Part shown: one piece after another, positions 33,301 to 45,961 of the stretch
Layout of the letters: every line of letters starts with the position of its first letter
Numbering within the stretch: the stretch's first letter is position 1
Source: Rhizophagus irregularis
Lineage: Eukaryota; Glomeromycota; Glomeromycetes; Glomerales; Glomeraceae
Length of the DNA: 64,000 bases
Assembly (NCBI RefSeq): GCF_026210795.1
Contig: NC_089459.1
Coordinates: 124,001-188,000 of the forward strand
Direction: 5' to 3'
Program-made: the position numbers and the translations under genes
The notes under the pieces: generated by a model
Told to the model about the DNA's origin: nothing
Database searches by the model: none
Seen by the model: only the letters and a program-made list of their open reading frames with translations

Positions 33301-34705
33301 TTATTCTATTTTATTATATTTTCGGTTATTACAACATAAGGTTTCCAGTGTTATTCCAGAAAGATGTTTTATTATATCCTGGAATAATTGTTTTCTTGCT
33401 GTCTGATCTGAAACATTATCTCTGGCAATAATTTCTTGAACACTTTCTTCGAACCTTTTTCCATATGAGTAGCAACATGAAATCTCTTTTTGTCTCTAGC
33501 TTAAGTAGTGTTCTTTCCTTCAATACTTACTTCTAGAAATAGATGAGCAAGCTCAACTTCTATTATCATGTCAGTTGTAAGCTCCTGATTTCCATCAATA
33601 ACTTGGACATCATCTTCATCTATCAATTCTGAAGACACTTTTTGTATAAAATCTTGGGTTACTATATAGGGATTGGAACCGTCTAAAAAAACCTTAACCG
33701 GTTAAAAACCGGTTAACCAAGGATCTTAACCGGTTAATAACCGGTTAATATTAAAAATATTTTAAAAACTTTTTTTACTGCAAATTGTACCAATTTTTTA
33801 TTTTACTTGCATATTTAGTTATAGGAAGACTATATATCACTAAAATTATTATAAATAAATAGAAAAAAATTCGGCATCAAAACTTCAAGTTTTAGGAACG
33901 CGTGGCTGCAATTTACATGTCTCTGGGCCGCATTATATAAATCTGACTAGAATTATGGTAAATATAGTTTTAACTGGTTAACCGATTTTCAAAATCCTTT
34001 AACCGGTTAATATTAACCAGTTCCAATCCCTACTACTATATAATCATGGAAAACTTTTGTATTCTTGGATAGTACTTGAGCTTCTCCTGTTCTGCAAACA
34101 CTCAATTTGATTGATGATTGCGAACTGCTTGTATTGGTTTCAGTTTCCACAGAATCTTCTAGGGGCATAGAGGAATTATTCTGGAAAATTGAGAGCTTAT
34201 CCTGATCTTGGCTTGAATATGTTGATCCACGCAAAAGTTTTTTCTCTCTATTGCGTTGTCTCATCATATCACTAACCTCCTTCTTACTTACCGAAATCAG
34301 GAATTCATCGGTCTGTCTATCCTCCAATAATTTAGACCCTGCATGAGTGGTTTGAGTTACATTGGAGCTATTCTCAGAGTTACCCTCAATAGGTGGTGAA
34401 ATGGATGATTGGGAAGTCACCTGTAATTCTGAACAAGTGGAAGATTTCACCACAGATGTCCCGTCTTGCACTAAAACATTAATAGCAATTTGCTCCTGTT
34501 TGATTTTCCTGATATCACAATTTAGTTCTGCAATGAGCTCAGCCTTTTCTTTATCACTCTGCTCTAGTTTTACGAATCTGGCTTCATTCTCTTCTATAGC
34601 CTGCCTTAATTTAGCATTTTTGGCTTTAACCTTGGCATTTTCAGCCTTAATCTTGGCATTCTCAGCTAGGAGCTTGATGATACGTTATTTCAATGAATCA
34701 AGCAT
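33301..34705 (-). pseudogene. Coiled-coil family gene split by a MITE
   Basis: Minus strand, ATG at 34705 (MLDSLK), then TAA as codon 7, then an uninterrupted frame. A coiled coil (AENAKIKAENAKVKAKNAKL, about 34680-34480) leads to a Ser/Thr-rich region with SKKEVSDMMRQRNREKKLL (about 34290-34240) and runs to 34013, where a hAT-like MITE cuts it at DYIV. On the far side (33658 downward) the frame resumes in phase with QDFIQKVSSELIDEDD. A frameshift near 33500 then gives KEISCCYSYGKRFEESVQEI, ending at 33301. Order and motifs resemble an expanded Rhizophagus family (from memory). Nonsense, frameshift and insertion make it dead. Confidence 0.65.
33667..34032. mobile_element. hAT-like MITE, 366 bp
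   Basis: The ends TAGGGATTGGAAC are inverted copies (33667 and 34032), with AACCGGTTAA motifs repeated inside both. Flanks TTACTATA (33659-33666) and CTACTATA (34033-34040) agree at 7 of 8 positions, an 8-bp hAT-type target duplication. It is inserted in the coding frame of the pseudogene 33301-34705. No coding capacity. Confidence 0.8.
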
Positions 34706-35332
34706 GTTCGATAATAACTTTCATATAGGATGCGATCTATTTAAAATGCATTTTACCCAAGTGGGACTTCAGGTCTCACTTTTTTTATTCACCACACGTC
34801 TCCATATCCCGTGAAAAATATATTTGATACAATGTATTTCGGTTTGAATTCTTTATTGATACAGTAAATAAATTACATGATTCGATGATACATAGACTTG
34901 TTTTACAATGTGAAATGGTGGGCGTTTCTGTACTAATGCCTACAGACCACACCAGTGTTTCGTTCATCTAAACTATCTATACTAACATAATATCCCAACA
35001 TTAACTCTAATCCGATTTCATTTACCCCAACGTCAATATTCTGGATAGAATAAAATGGTCATCAATTATGCATAGAATACGTGGAGTCAGAAATAAATTA
35101 GCAATATTAAAACTCACCAAAAGTTTATGTTCTCTACCTAATAAGGTCCCCAAAGTTCTGAACAAAAAAATAGATATTGGCTTTGCAAGCTTCCTAGTCA
35201 TAACCGAAATATTCATATCTGTCTTGTCCGGAACATTAGTTTCGCCGATCAGGAATTATTTTGATTGGCACTCTCATGTGACATTGTGTCATTGTGATAA
35301 ATTTTTTTCGTAATTTTGTATTTGGTCCTTGA
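34706..35332. other. Spacer without supported gene
   Basis: Mixed-composition sequence with short overlapping frames on both strands (for example 35068-35313 plus, 35022-35216 minus), none with a recognisable domain. Part may be upstream sequence of the CRN gene. Confidence 0.4.
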
Positions 35333-35398
35333 CGTAGTATTACTGACTCTGTTCGTAGTATTACTGACTCTGTTCGTAGTATTACTGACTCACAGTTC
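35333..35398 (+). promoter_or_regulatory. 21-bp repeats with AP-1/GCN4-like TGACTC
   Basis: Direct repeats of CGTAGTATTACTGACTCTGTT start at 35333 and 35354, and a third begins at 35375 and ends in TGACTCA, the full bZIP (AP-1/GCN4) core. The array lies about 250-320 bp upstream of the CRN start codon. Binding is inferred from the motif only. Confidence 0.4.
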
Positions 35399-35649
35399 GT
35401 AGTAATTAGTCAACAGCCGTTTATGGAAATATATATATATATGACATATAATCAAAATGTCAAGCTATTCTTCGCTATTTCGAGTACCTTCGCCATTCCG
35501 GGTACAAACTAAATTCGAGGAAAATTCCCTACCTGCCAGTCCAACGTTAAATCCAAAAAGGTCTTTATTTTATATTACTGAAAATTAATTTTTTGAGCCT
35601 TATTTTTATTTTAACTCTCGATTTTCGCGATTACAGATATACCGAAATT

Positions 35650-38144
35650 ATGTTAGGTTGTATTGTTTTAGGCGAAAAGAACGCATTTCCTGTCGATTTC
35701 GATACAGGCAAGACCATAGGACATCTCAAGGGAGCCATCAAGGAGAAGAAAAGTGTGGCCTTTTGCAATACTGACGCAAACGAACTGAAATTATGGAAAG
35801 TCAACATTCCTGAAAGCAAGAAACAAGAGATATATGAAGGAATCGACATCAAAGTAAAGTTCGGAGGTGAGGAGCTGGACAGTGACCTCAAAACAATTGG
35901 ACAAGTTTTCGAAGAACAACCTCCTAGTGAGCACATCCACATCCTTGTGCAACCGCCAACGCCCGCCACCACTGGTAAGTGTCTCCCAATGGTTTACCTC
36001 TTGAACAAGAAATTCGCGTTATCTCACTTCCTATATTTTTTTTATTCAATCAGAAAAAGGAAAGCGATCGCTGGTAGATTCGGACGAAGGTCAAAATAGT
36101 AAAAGAGCGAAATTTGCAGGTGTGTAATTTTTTGGGTTCAACTAAGACTAAATATCATCATTTTAACATGTAAGATTATTTTATAGATCTAAATATAATT
36201 TCTACTGCCCATAAAATCATGGAAGGCATAATGAAACTTGACGAGAATGAATCTACTTACTCAAATCCTAAAAATTTCCTCTCGTTACCATATCCATACC
36301 TTGGCGAAAAATTACCAATAGATAGATTCGCTATTGACAATAATCGTTATTTCAACTTTATGGGACGAAAGGAATTTAGGAACGTTTTAGAAGCCATAAA
36401 CAAACTTCGATCTGGTACTGGATACATGAAATTATTTGTTTATGGTACTGTCGGATATGGCAAGTCACATATCCTTTCAGCAATTGCATGCTTCCTTTTC
36501 CGAACAGGAAGACGTGTTGTATTTCTTCCCGATTGTCGCCAACTGGCAGTGGACCCAGTAGATTATGTCAAGTCTGCCTTATTTCTTGCCTATCATGATG
36601 ATGATGCAAAAATAAACGAAATTAATTCCTGTGAAAATTTTGAAAATATCGTAGATTTTTGTAAAAAATTACAATTCAAAGAAAAGTTATATTTCATCGT
36701 CGACCAAATGAATGCTCTAGATGAATTTGATAATACTGGGGTTAACTCAAAAACTAAACAACAAATTAGATGTGATATTGATAAAATGAGCAATTACCAT
36801 TATTATATAATGAGTTCTTCAGCTAACAATAAGTCAATGCTACATCTTATGCAAAAGCAAACTGGTGAATTGAAGATCAAGCTTTATGGAGGGTTTAATG
36901 AGGTAAGACTAAGATACTTTATGTTGTGAATTTTTTGTATATTAACATAATGTTTATTTAGGAGGAGATGGAAGAATGGTGGAAAAAGTATAGTTTGCCA
37001 GCAATGAATGATCGGGAGAAGGAACAAATCAAAGATATCACGGGCAAAATTCCACTATTCTTAAACTTTTTGCTAGAATATAGTCTCGAGAATTTTGAAG
37101 GTGCATTTGCATATCTAAAACAAAAATTAGAGTCAATAATACAAATTCCGATGACGCAATATTCGGAAAATCTACTAGGCAATAAACATACATGGGATCG
37201 GTAAATATATTTTTGGTTTGTTTTGTGAACTATATGATCTATACGATGCTGACTTTCTCTGTTTTCATAGTCATGTTGGATTAATGTCGTCATTCATTAC
37301 AAATACACATCCTAAACTGGGCTATAGATATGATGATTATGATCATCGTTACTTTTACATCGATGACGACAATATCTGTTATTATGTCTGTGGTCTTGTA
37401 CGAGATTCCATGGCTGAATATCTCTTTGAAAAAAGAGAAATGGAAATATTCACAGATATAAAATGGATCAGTCGCATATCGGAATTCAAAAACAACCCAT
37501 CGGTTAAGGGATTTTTTGTTGAAAAGGCGTGTATTGCTAGTATTTTTAGGAATGGATTAATGGCGAACCGTGTAAATTTTAAGCCTGGTGGTATGGAATG
37601 TTTTTATAACGAAGAAGAAATTAAGTTTTCTTCGAATGAAGAGAAATGTATGTTTTACTTACCATGCTGTTGGAACCAAGAGGCCATCGATGGATTACTG
37701 ATCTCGCAAACAAAGGATAAATTGTACGTTGCCCCAGTACAGATTACTCTTAATAAGGATAACCATTCGGATTCTGAGAGAAAGTTTTTCTCCAGTATCT
37801 GGCCAAATTTAAAACCAAACTTATCAAGTTTTGAGGATAAATTGGAAATAATGTTCATATGGATTACACACAGAAGTGGGACAGATGAGTCAGTGGAATG
37901 TATAACTAAAGAAACGCGGAATAAAGCTCATGAAATTAATCCCAATTATACTCGGGTAGTAATTGGATTTGGGAATGTCAACAGTGATATTAATAGATAT
38001 TTATCTAAGATTATAATCACAAACAATAACCATATCCAGTCTCAAATCGTTAAAATTGAGGAAACAAACCGCGAATCTGACAAAGAGACTAAAGAACAAA
38101 AAAGCGCTCAAAGGAGAAGGGGAAGGCCCAAAAAAAGTTTGTAA
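35650..38144 (+). CDS. Crinkler (CRN) effector, P-loop NTPase plus nuclease-like domain
   Basis: Five exons by GT-AG signals: 35650-35974, 36054-36119, 36187-36902, 36962-37200 and 37271-38144, keeping one frame of 739 residues. The ATG at 35650 begins the CRN ubiquitin-like header (MLGCIVLGEKNAFPVD, LKLWKVNIP, ...IHILVQPP); the ATG at 35593 precedes an acceptor-like GATTACAG, so 35650 is preferred. Exon 2 adds a basic KRAKF. Exon 3 has a Walker A (GTVGYGKS) and a Walker B-like LYFIVDQ. The C-terminal part has E in FFVEKACI, D in EAIDGLL and Q/T in PVQITLN, in the order of a PD-(D/E)XK fold, and ends in RRRGRPKK, an AT-hook/NLS-like tail. CRN proteins of this class are thought to act in host nuclei. 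The gene appears intact. Confidence 0.85.
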
Positions 38145-38540
38145 ATGTAAAATGAAATGTGGACGAAGGGAAGGGAATCAAAAAGGACATAGCTAAATAT
38201 TCTGGTAACAATATATACATAATAGAATAACTAAAGATAATAAAAGTTTTATTTCACGTTGAAAACGAACGAAGTAGCGAGTTTAAAGGGAGGAAGCATC
38301 TCGAGCCCTAACCCATAAAATGAGAGTTCCTTCCTGCTACTCTAATGCCAATTTTTCGCCTAATTTACTATGCTTTTATAATTTCCGAATAATTAACCAA
38401 TTCCCACCAACATATTCCGTTTCTGTATTTCTGTATCTATGCTAAAATTTTCGCAATGTTTATCTATTAACATAAATCATGTAAAAGGGTTTTGATTTTA
38501 ACCAATTACCGCTCGCGTATTTGAGATGATTTAATTTCAG

Positions 38541-38672
38541 ATCTATTAGATATTCCGGAGCAACAATTACCGGTCGATGAATATGTTACTGTACATATAA
38601 ATCGACTAAAAAAAAATCACTATACGTTATTCACAAATCCGTTCTTCACCCGGCTAGAGAACACAAAACCAG
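38541..38672 (+). other. Orphan exon candidate
   Basis: A 132-nt open block lies between a TTTAATTTCAG acceptor and a CCAG|GTAATT donor and has balanced codon use (LLDIPEQQLPVDEYVTVHIN). It lies 400 bp downstream of the CRN stop, on the same strand. It may be an exon of a decayed neighbouring gene; no partner exons were found. Confidence 0.35.
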
Positions 38673-39032
38673 GTAATTTTTAACGAGATTTATTTTAAAG
38701 GATCTTTCCGAAAAAGCCTGTAAAATAGAAAGGAATATACGTTTCCATGCACATTAAGAAGGGACACGTTCATCGACCATTACTGTGCATTTATTTATCA
38801 AGTTCTGAAAAAATAAACAGAACATGCATTATCTTTCATGTATCATAGGTGCATAGGTGTAACCGTGAAGAATCTTCACGATCAAAAATCACGTGCGCGC
38901 GAACAATTGTTCACGCCGATCACTTTTGCCAAGAAAATTTTTTATTATTACATGCGAAAAATAAATACAAGATCGGGACTTAGCCCGTGATACATGACGT
39001 CTATGCTAACACTCCATCCTATTATTCTGTTT

Positions 39033-39244
39033 TTACCCGCTTTCCATCGACCAATGATGATTTTTGCTGATCAAAAACCACTTAATTTGCCCAAATAATT
39101 TCTCGATAGGTCCAACTAGGTCATCGCGGAATAATGATGGGTAGTTGATAGGTAGAGGTGTAGGCGTAGGCGAACACAAAAAAACTTCGACCGGATTCCC
39201 ATCTCCAATACCACTTTGAACTTTTGTTATTACCCAGTCAACAC
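39033..39244 (-). other. Terminal exon candidate, minus strand
   Basis: On the minus strand a TTTCAG acceptor precedes an open 212-nt block ending in TAA at 39033-39035. It reads WVITKVQSGIGDGNPVEVFL, then a Thr-Pro-rich turn and FRDDLVGPIEKLFGQIKWFL. Composition and complexity look coding, unlike the AT-rich surroundings. Upstream exons on the minus strand were not identified and the family is not recognised. It could be a gene relic or a real last exon. Confidence 0.4.
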
Positions 39245-39249
39245 CTGAA

Positions 39250-42200
39250 ATTGGATATCAAATAAAAGAATTAGTAATAATCGCATTGATTTTGATCAAG
39301 TAATAATTCAGGTCATATTTTTTCGAATTTGTTTTACAATCATACCCGTTGAGACAATGCAGTACATTGCACCTTCATACAAATCAGCATCATCATAATT
39401 AAAATTAAAATTAAAAATTATTATTATAGTTTAACTAATTATAAAACTAAAAGTAGTTAGTGATGAAATTAAAATCTTTGGTAAAAAGAGTTTAAGTAGG
39501 TATTATTATTTCAATATATTTCTTTATTACTTGATTTTTAAAATTTGTATTAATACTAAAAATTGTAATTGTAAATTATTAAAATTTATTATTATATAAA
39601 ATATAAAATATAAAGATTAAAGAATATTTATAACAATATTTACCAGTTATCCTTTATTGATAATAATTAATTAAATATAATTTATTAGTAGAATATTTGT
39701 TTATATATATAAATTTGTGTTTATTATTTAGTAGAAATTATATTATTTTAAACAGATTAAGTTAATATAAATTAATAATATTGTAAAATTAGTAAAAATT
39801 ATAAAGTTTATTTTTTAAATTAAATAATCAGATTTAAAAATTAATTTATAGTCATATCGGCTGTTCAGAAAAAGCCTCCCATAATTTTATATGCTAATGA
39901 CATTAAGTAACCCATCAGTTATATAATGAACCTATCAACTGAGCTTAAATATTAATTGGCTTGATTTTTCCAATCAGCCGATATATATGTATTATAAATG
40001 GCTCTAAAATTAATACCAAAATCTAAAATCTGAAATTATCTTTTATAAGTAACTTAATTTACTTAATAGCTGAAATTATATTTGAAATTATTTGCATTTT
40101 TTGATTTAAAATATATTAAATTGTATAATTATTTTTTTTTTTGTATAAAAAATATTCAAATCCAAAATTCTTATCAAAATTATATTTTTTTAAAAAAATC
40201 AATTTAGGGGCCATTTATAGTATATATATCTAAAGTATTTAAATATATATAAAGTTTTTTTTTTCAATTATATTTTTTTTAAATTATTTAATATTCTTTA
40301 ATATTATAGTTGATTATTTTATATAAAGTAAAGCAAATTTTTTCAAATCATTTGGTTAAAAATTGAAGTATATAAGAAAATAGTAAAAAAAATTTTATAT
40401 ATACTTTTTTAATAAAAAAAATAAAATTATATAAAACTTTCTGAAAACAGCTTGCAAGTATACAAGTATACCTAACTTTTTATAGACTTTCACATGATAA
40501 TTAATAAAATTTAAATTTCACGTGATTTTACATATAGTTTGTTACTCTCGTGCCAATCTTTGTTTTTCATTTTATTTTATTAAAAATTTTTAGCGAATAC
40601 GTTATCGGTCACGTGGTGGTGCAGATCTACATAGTTGATGAATCCAATTGGTCACTCATTGATTCAATGATTCAATGGTGATAAGCTATCGATTCCGAAT
40701 ATTTAGAATTACGTCACATTATCATATAGATCGGACACAAATTTGACAGCTTCTGAAACTTAAAAAAAAATATTATTGTTACATATTCTCTTTCGCAGGT
40801 TTGTTTATTTATTTTTAGCTTACAAAGAAATTTAAAATATTTGTATTTTTTTAAAAAAAACAGGGAAAATTTTGTATAGGAAAGTATAGAAAGAAGTAAG
40901 TTAGTACGTTACTCGGAAAGGGTCATGGGGATAAAATTACAATCAAGTTTTTTTTTTTTTACTTATCAGTGTATTACAAATGTTTATCCGAAAAACGGCG
41001 AATAAAATATGATATGTATGTACTCAAAGAATTTCCGTGGAATAAAAGAAAAAAAAAGAATGTAAGGGGCTTAGAGTTTATCTTTATTACCTGGAAAGTA
41101 ATAATATCCGTTAACATTTCGTTATCTTTCGTATCATGTACAGTTACTCCTGAATTTGTTACAATAAAAAAAAAAAAATTATAAATAAAAATACTGCAAT
41201 CAATATATTCAAAATATAACCTAAAAGCTCAAACAAATAGAAATTACATTCTACATTCCGAACATAAACCAGGAATTTTTAATCCATATTTATATTGGGC
41301 TTAGTGTTTAACTGAGAAGGTTAAGAATGAATTTAACCATTTTGGCAAATTTAAAAAATTTCGTATCTGCCGATTAATGCAAATGTGCACATAATGTCAC
41401 AATCTCGCATACCAAGTCCCGCAGTCTTTGACGTGCTTTCTTAATACATTCAATTTTTTAAACAATGTATAAAATAACCCAAATAATTTGATAGATAACA
41501 ACTTACATGAATTATGTCTCACGAAATTATCCAAATCATGTGCTTTTCGTATGCTTTGAGCCAATCAGTCATGCTATTAAAATTATGTAATATTTTATAG
41601 ATATACTCTCTTCGGAAATTGCTACTCTGATTTTAGTTAGGATCTTCTTTATACATTTTTAACCTATCATTGCTTTTTTATCGTTTTTTTTGGGTATTTA
41701 TATACATGTTTATTGTTGTTGTTATCTTTGAATTTTTTTCATTTTGATAAAAAAAAATTTTTTTTTCTTTACTTTTTGTTTTTTATTTTATTTTTATTTT
41801 ATCTCTATTTTTTTATTTTTTATTTTTTATTTTTTTTCTTCATTATTCTCATTTTCTTGTATTTCTTCTTTTTCTACTTCTTTTACTTATCATAAATAAT
41901 AGATTATATTTCGTTATCTTTTTCATGGTTATTACCTTTTTTTGTGGCGCGGAAAAGAAGGCAAACTTGGAGTATTATTTTTCACACGATACCATAAATT
42001 TCTAGTATACATTGATTTATAAATATCTCAAATTTCATACGATAATACACCAAAATCCTAATAAGTTTTTGATCGGTCATTTTAAAAATTTAGAGTTGAT
42101 CTTTTCCTCGAGTGTTTTTTGATTTTCCACTCTTTTGTTAAAAGAGGATCACGATTGACTTTTTTACTAGATATAAAATTAATTTTGTATTACTGAATTT

Positions 42201-42454
42201 TTTTTAGGATTCTTAAAAAACTGATCGGCTATCAGGTAAAACGTTTTTGTTTGTGTTACCTCGGAATCTTTTTTTTTTTTTTTTTTTTTTTGATTTCCCT
42301 TTTATATACCCTTTTTTTTTCAAACTAATGTAATATACAAATACAAATACAAATATATATATATATACATATACATATACATATATACATATTTTATTTA
42401 CACATATATTTTCTTTCTTTTTTTTTTGTCAACAGAAATAAAAAAAAAAAATAA
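39250..42454. other. Long AT-rich gene-free stretch
   Basis: No supportable gene. It holds a small inverted repeat (ATCGGCTG ends, about 39856-39979, possible MITE), poly-T tracts around 42267-42290, and a TACAAA/TATATACA microsatellite at about 42333-42391 upstream of the F-box gene. Short frames (40969-41184, 41713-41895) are low-complexity. Confidence 0.5.
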
Positions 42455-43915
42455 ATGGCATCAAATTTGCCAGTAGACTGTCTCGACCAAATATTTAAAT
42501 ATTTGGATGATGACGTAAAAGCTTTACGTTCTTGTTTATTAGTCAATAGGAAATGGTGTCAGACTGTTGTTCCTATTTTATGGAGTAATCCTTGGAAATT
42601 TGAAAAACAATCTGATTGTGAATTTTGGACAGCAATAACAGCAACAATTTTATTATGTTTACCTAAAGAATCACAAGATTTACTGCGGAGGAACAATATA
42701 ATTAAATCTATTTCAAATTCTCCTACAACATTTGAATACGTAAGATATTTTCAATACCTTTCTCCTGAGGCTATCGAGCAATTAACAAGAGAACATTTGA
42801 CCGATAATTCAGTGGATCCTCATCGAGGTTATAAAGATCAATTATTTGAACAAGAAATTTACAAATTATTTATGTCAAGATCATCACTTAAACATCTAGT
42901 TTTACCCAAAGTTCCTTTATCATATTGTCCAGGATCGACGACATGTTTACAAAAACTTCGTGAATTAGTATGTGGTAGTGATAATTCACCAGAATTTTTT
43001 TATGGTTTAGCACAAATATGTAGACATATTCAAAGATTAGTTGTTGATCCATGTCATGATGATAATGCGGGACTTGCATCATTAATTGAATTTCAAACTG
43101 GATTAAAATATGTAGAATTACAAGCTCCAGATGGACAAGTTAATGAATATCCTCGTATTGGACAAGCATTAATATCACAAGCTCATTCAATTTCTATCTT
43201 ATATTTTCATGGTAGTTTATGTATTAGACCAACAGTACTTGCAGAATTTATTAATTTAAAAAATTTAAAATTATTTATATCAGGAGAAATTTCCAATTTA
43301 TCACAATTTGCTACAACAATTTTTCCTAAACTTGAAGTTCTTGATATATTTTGGGATGAACATACACCTTTTGATATATTTACACAATTTATTGAGAATA
43401 CACAAGGAACTTTATCAAGAATATATTGGAATACTGATTGTCCACCTAATAAACCTGAAGAAATTAGATATTATCTTGATGTAATATCAAGACCTAAATT
43501 TACAAATTTAAAATTTGTTACAATTTGGTGGAATTGTTTAGCTACTGAAAAACTTATGAAATTTTTAACAATTCATCCACATTTACAAGCATTAAAAATA
43601 TATACTTTTACTAGTAAAGCTAATGGTAAAGAATTATTTGATTTATTAATAAGGGCTAATAGTCCTCATAGTCTCAAAGTTTTAAATTTAGATGGTGATT
43701 GGCAATTCACAAATGAAGATTTAGAAGAATTTTTAGATAGTTGGAAATCAACTGGAAGAAATCCTTTATCATTTTATATTTCATTTAAATATAATATTAC
43801 ACCTCATTTTGAAACAATAATTCAAAGATATCGAGAAGAAGGTATATTAAAAGATTTTCAGAGGGCCGAATTTTTAGATGAAGTTGAATCATTGAATTAT
43901 TTATGGAAATATTAA
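42455..43915 (+). CDS. F-box/leucine-rich-repeat protein
   Basis: Intronless, 486 residues. The ATG at 42455 follows an A-rich leader (AAAAATAAATGG). Residues 1-50 form an F-box (LPVDCLDQIFKYL...SCLLVNRKWCQTVVPILW), the Skp1-binding motif of SCF ubiquitin ligases. The rest contains irregular leucine-rich strands (LKYVELQ, LKNLKLFIS, LEVLDIFW, LQALKIYTF, LKVLNLDGDW) that would present substrate. It lacks introns, like the second F-box gene at 58648-60255, with which it shares the N-terminal pattern; the two are probably members of the large F-box expansion of these fungi. A TATTAT microsatellite follows the stop at about 43978. Target unknown. Confidence 0.9.
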   Translation: MASNLPVDCLDQIFKYLDDDVKALRSCLLVNRKWCQTVVPILWSNPWKFEKQSDCEFWTAITATILLCLPKESQDLLRRNNIIKSISNSPTTFEYVRYFQYLSPEAIEQLTREHLTDNSVDPHRGYKDQLFEQEIYKLFMSRSSLKHLVLPKVPLSYCPGSTTCLQKLRELVCGSDNSPEFFYGLAQICRHIQRLVVDPCHDDNAGLASLIEFQTGLKYVELQAPDGQVNEYPRIGQALISQAHSISILYFHGSLCIRPTVLAEFINLKNLKLFISGEISNLSQFATTIFPKLEVLDIFWDEHTPFDIFTQFIENTQGTLSRIYWNTDCPPNKPEEIRYYLDVISRPKFTNLKFVTIWWNCLATEKLMKFLTIHPHLQALKIYTFTSKANGKELFDLLIRANSPHSLKVLNLDGDWQFTNEDLEEFLDSWKSTGRNPLSFYISFKYNITPHFETIIQRYREEGILKDFQRAEFLDEVESLNYLWKY

Positions 43916-44160
43916 AATTTAAGTTATTAAATCATTAGATGTATATTTTTTTTTGGTGTTGGTAGTTTTTTATAGAGTATTATTATATTATTATTATTAT
44001 TATTATTATTTTTCCTCTCGTCTTTTTATGAACAATTCCTTTAAGGTAAATTCTAGTACTTGTAGTTTTTTTTTTTCTTGCCATTTTGGTTTTACTTTCA
44101 TTCTCATTTGTAAAAAAAAAAGAAGGTTATTTCATGTTGCGATAATAATATTAATAATAA

Positions 44161-44191
<31 letters not shown>

Positions 44192-45961
44192 AAAATCGAG
44201 ATCACGAGATCACGATCAGTATGATTAGCAGATTAGCATCAATTTACTGCGATTATTAATTTTGATAAGGATTTAATTGATTAAATTGATTACGAACGAT
44301 TTACTGACGATTTTACTATTAAAGACTCATTAAAGGATAATTTTTTATAACGGATTAACAAAAAGTTTTTTTTTTTTGAAAATAATTATTATTATTATTT
44401 TAAAAAGAGGATTACTTAAAGACTAAGGACATTTCAATATATAAATTTTAAAGCGTGAGAAAAATAATTAACTTTAGTAATAAATAAATAAAGATGATAT
44501 TTATTTGTTGCATAAAATTAACTATAATAACAAGATATCTGATATGTTGATATGTTCTTATACAAAATTACGAAAGGTAGGTAAATCAATATTCAGTGAC
44601 ACCATAAATAATTTTTTTTTTCTTCAACTCACCCCCTAATAATTATCCTATTTTGGCTTCTCATAATTTAATAATATTTCCATATTTGTATATACAGTGT
44701 GTTTTAGTGAGGCATTAAATTAATAAAAATATTTTTAGGATTCCGAAAATAATTTATTTATAACATGATTCTTAATATCCAATTATATTTTAATTCAATA
44801 ATGTTACAATTTTGGGAAGATGATAAAATTAAAATTTGGAAATAACAATAAAGATAATAATTTACCAGTTATCTCTAAGAGACTAAGAGTAAAGATGCCA
44901 TGTTATGTATAAAAAAAGTAATCGGATTTTCCGTAAATAAATAAACCAAGTATTACATATAACATTCACGTGTGTGTAACATTTTGTACGTAAAAATTTA
45001 AAGAAATTTCGGATAAAACTTATTTAAGAAAATAATTAAGTTTCTTTAGATGAGAAGGTTTGATTAATGCACGGTGATTCTTTGTACGCTTAAATGCTTT
45101 TAATCTTGCTTTGTTCATTTCTAAACATTTTTTTCTAATCATGCACGAAAAATTACTACCAATCACATAAATTATTTTATAAGAAAAAAAAAAATTTTCT
45201 TTTTAATAATGACATAATTATGACATTCCGTTATCTTTATGATAGGTGAAATATTAAATGAAATTTTATCATGTGCAGAAAAATACCGATTTATTTTAAA
45301 ATGCAATAAAGAAAGTAAAATGAATGAAATTATGAATTAAAAGTAAATTGAATTAAAATTTAAGTTAAAAAGTTTATTGAATTAAAAAATTTAAAAAAAA
45401 ATTGAAAAGTTAAATTAAAGTTTATTGAGTTTAAAAAATTTAAAAGACTGAATTAAAAAATTTAAAAAAAAAATTGAAAAGTTAAATTAAAGTTTATTGA
45501 GTTTAAAAAATTTAAAAGATTGAATTAAAAAATTTAAAAAAAAATTGAATTAAAGTTAAATTAAAGTTTATTGAAATTAATAAAATTAATGAAATTAAAA
45601 AATTAAAGTTAATGAAATTAAAAAATTAAAAAGTTAGAAATAAAGTTGATTTAATTGATTGAATTGAATTAAAAGTTAATTGAATAGTTTAAATTTACTG
45701 AATTAAAAAAAAAGACTTTTTTTTATTTTTTATATTTTTTTTTTTGAAAAATTATTTTATTTTATTTATTTATATATAAGTTATTATTTATTTGTATATT
45801 TGTATTACAATTATTTAAAACGCTTAATTTTTTTTTTAAGCGGATTTTTAAAGAAAGTGTTTAGAATTTCTAATTAAAATACACCCCAACCAGAGTCAAA
45901 AATTAAATAAAAGTAAAAAAAAATATTCTCAGCCCGTTCTATTTAAAGTATTCTATACATT
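43916..45961. other. AT-rich intergenic region with simple repeats
   Basis: Contains a TTA/TAT trinucleotide run (about 43979-44012), poly-A near 44161-44196, and from about 45371 to 45560 a 72-bp tandem unit (ATTGAAAAGTTAAATTAAAG at 45401 and 45473) inside longer AAATTTAAAA low-complexity sequence. No gene seen. Confidence 0.55.

Noticed and set aside
41713..41895. 60-codon Phe/Leu-rich frame as a small membrane protein
   Set aside because: Pure T-rich low complexity with no start context or conserved pattern.
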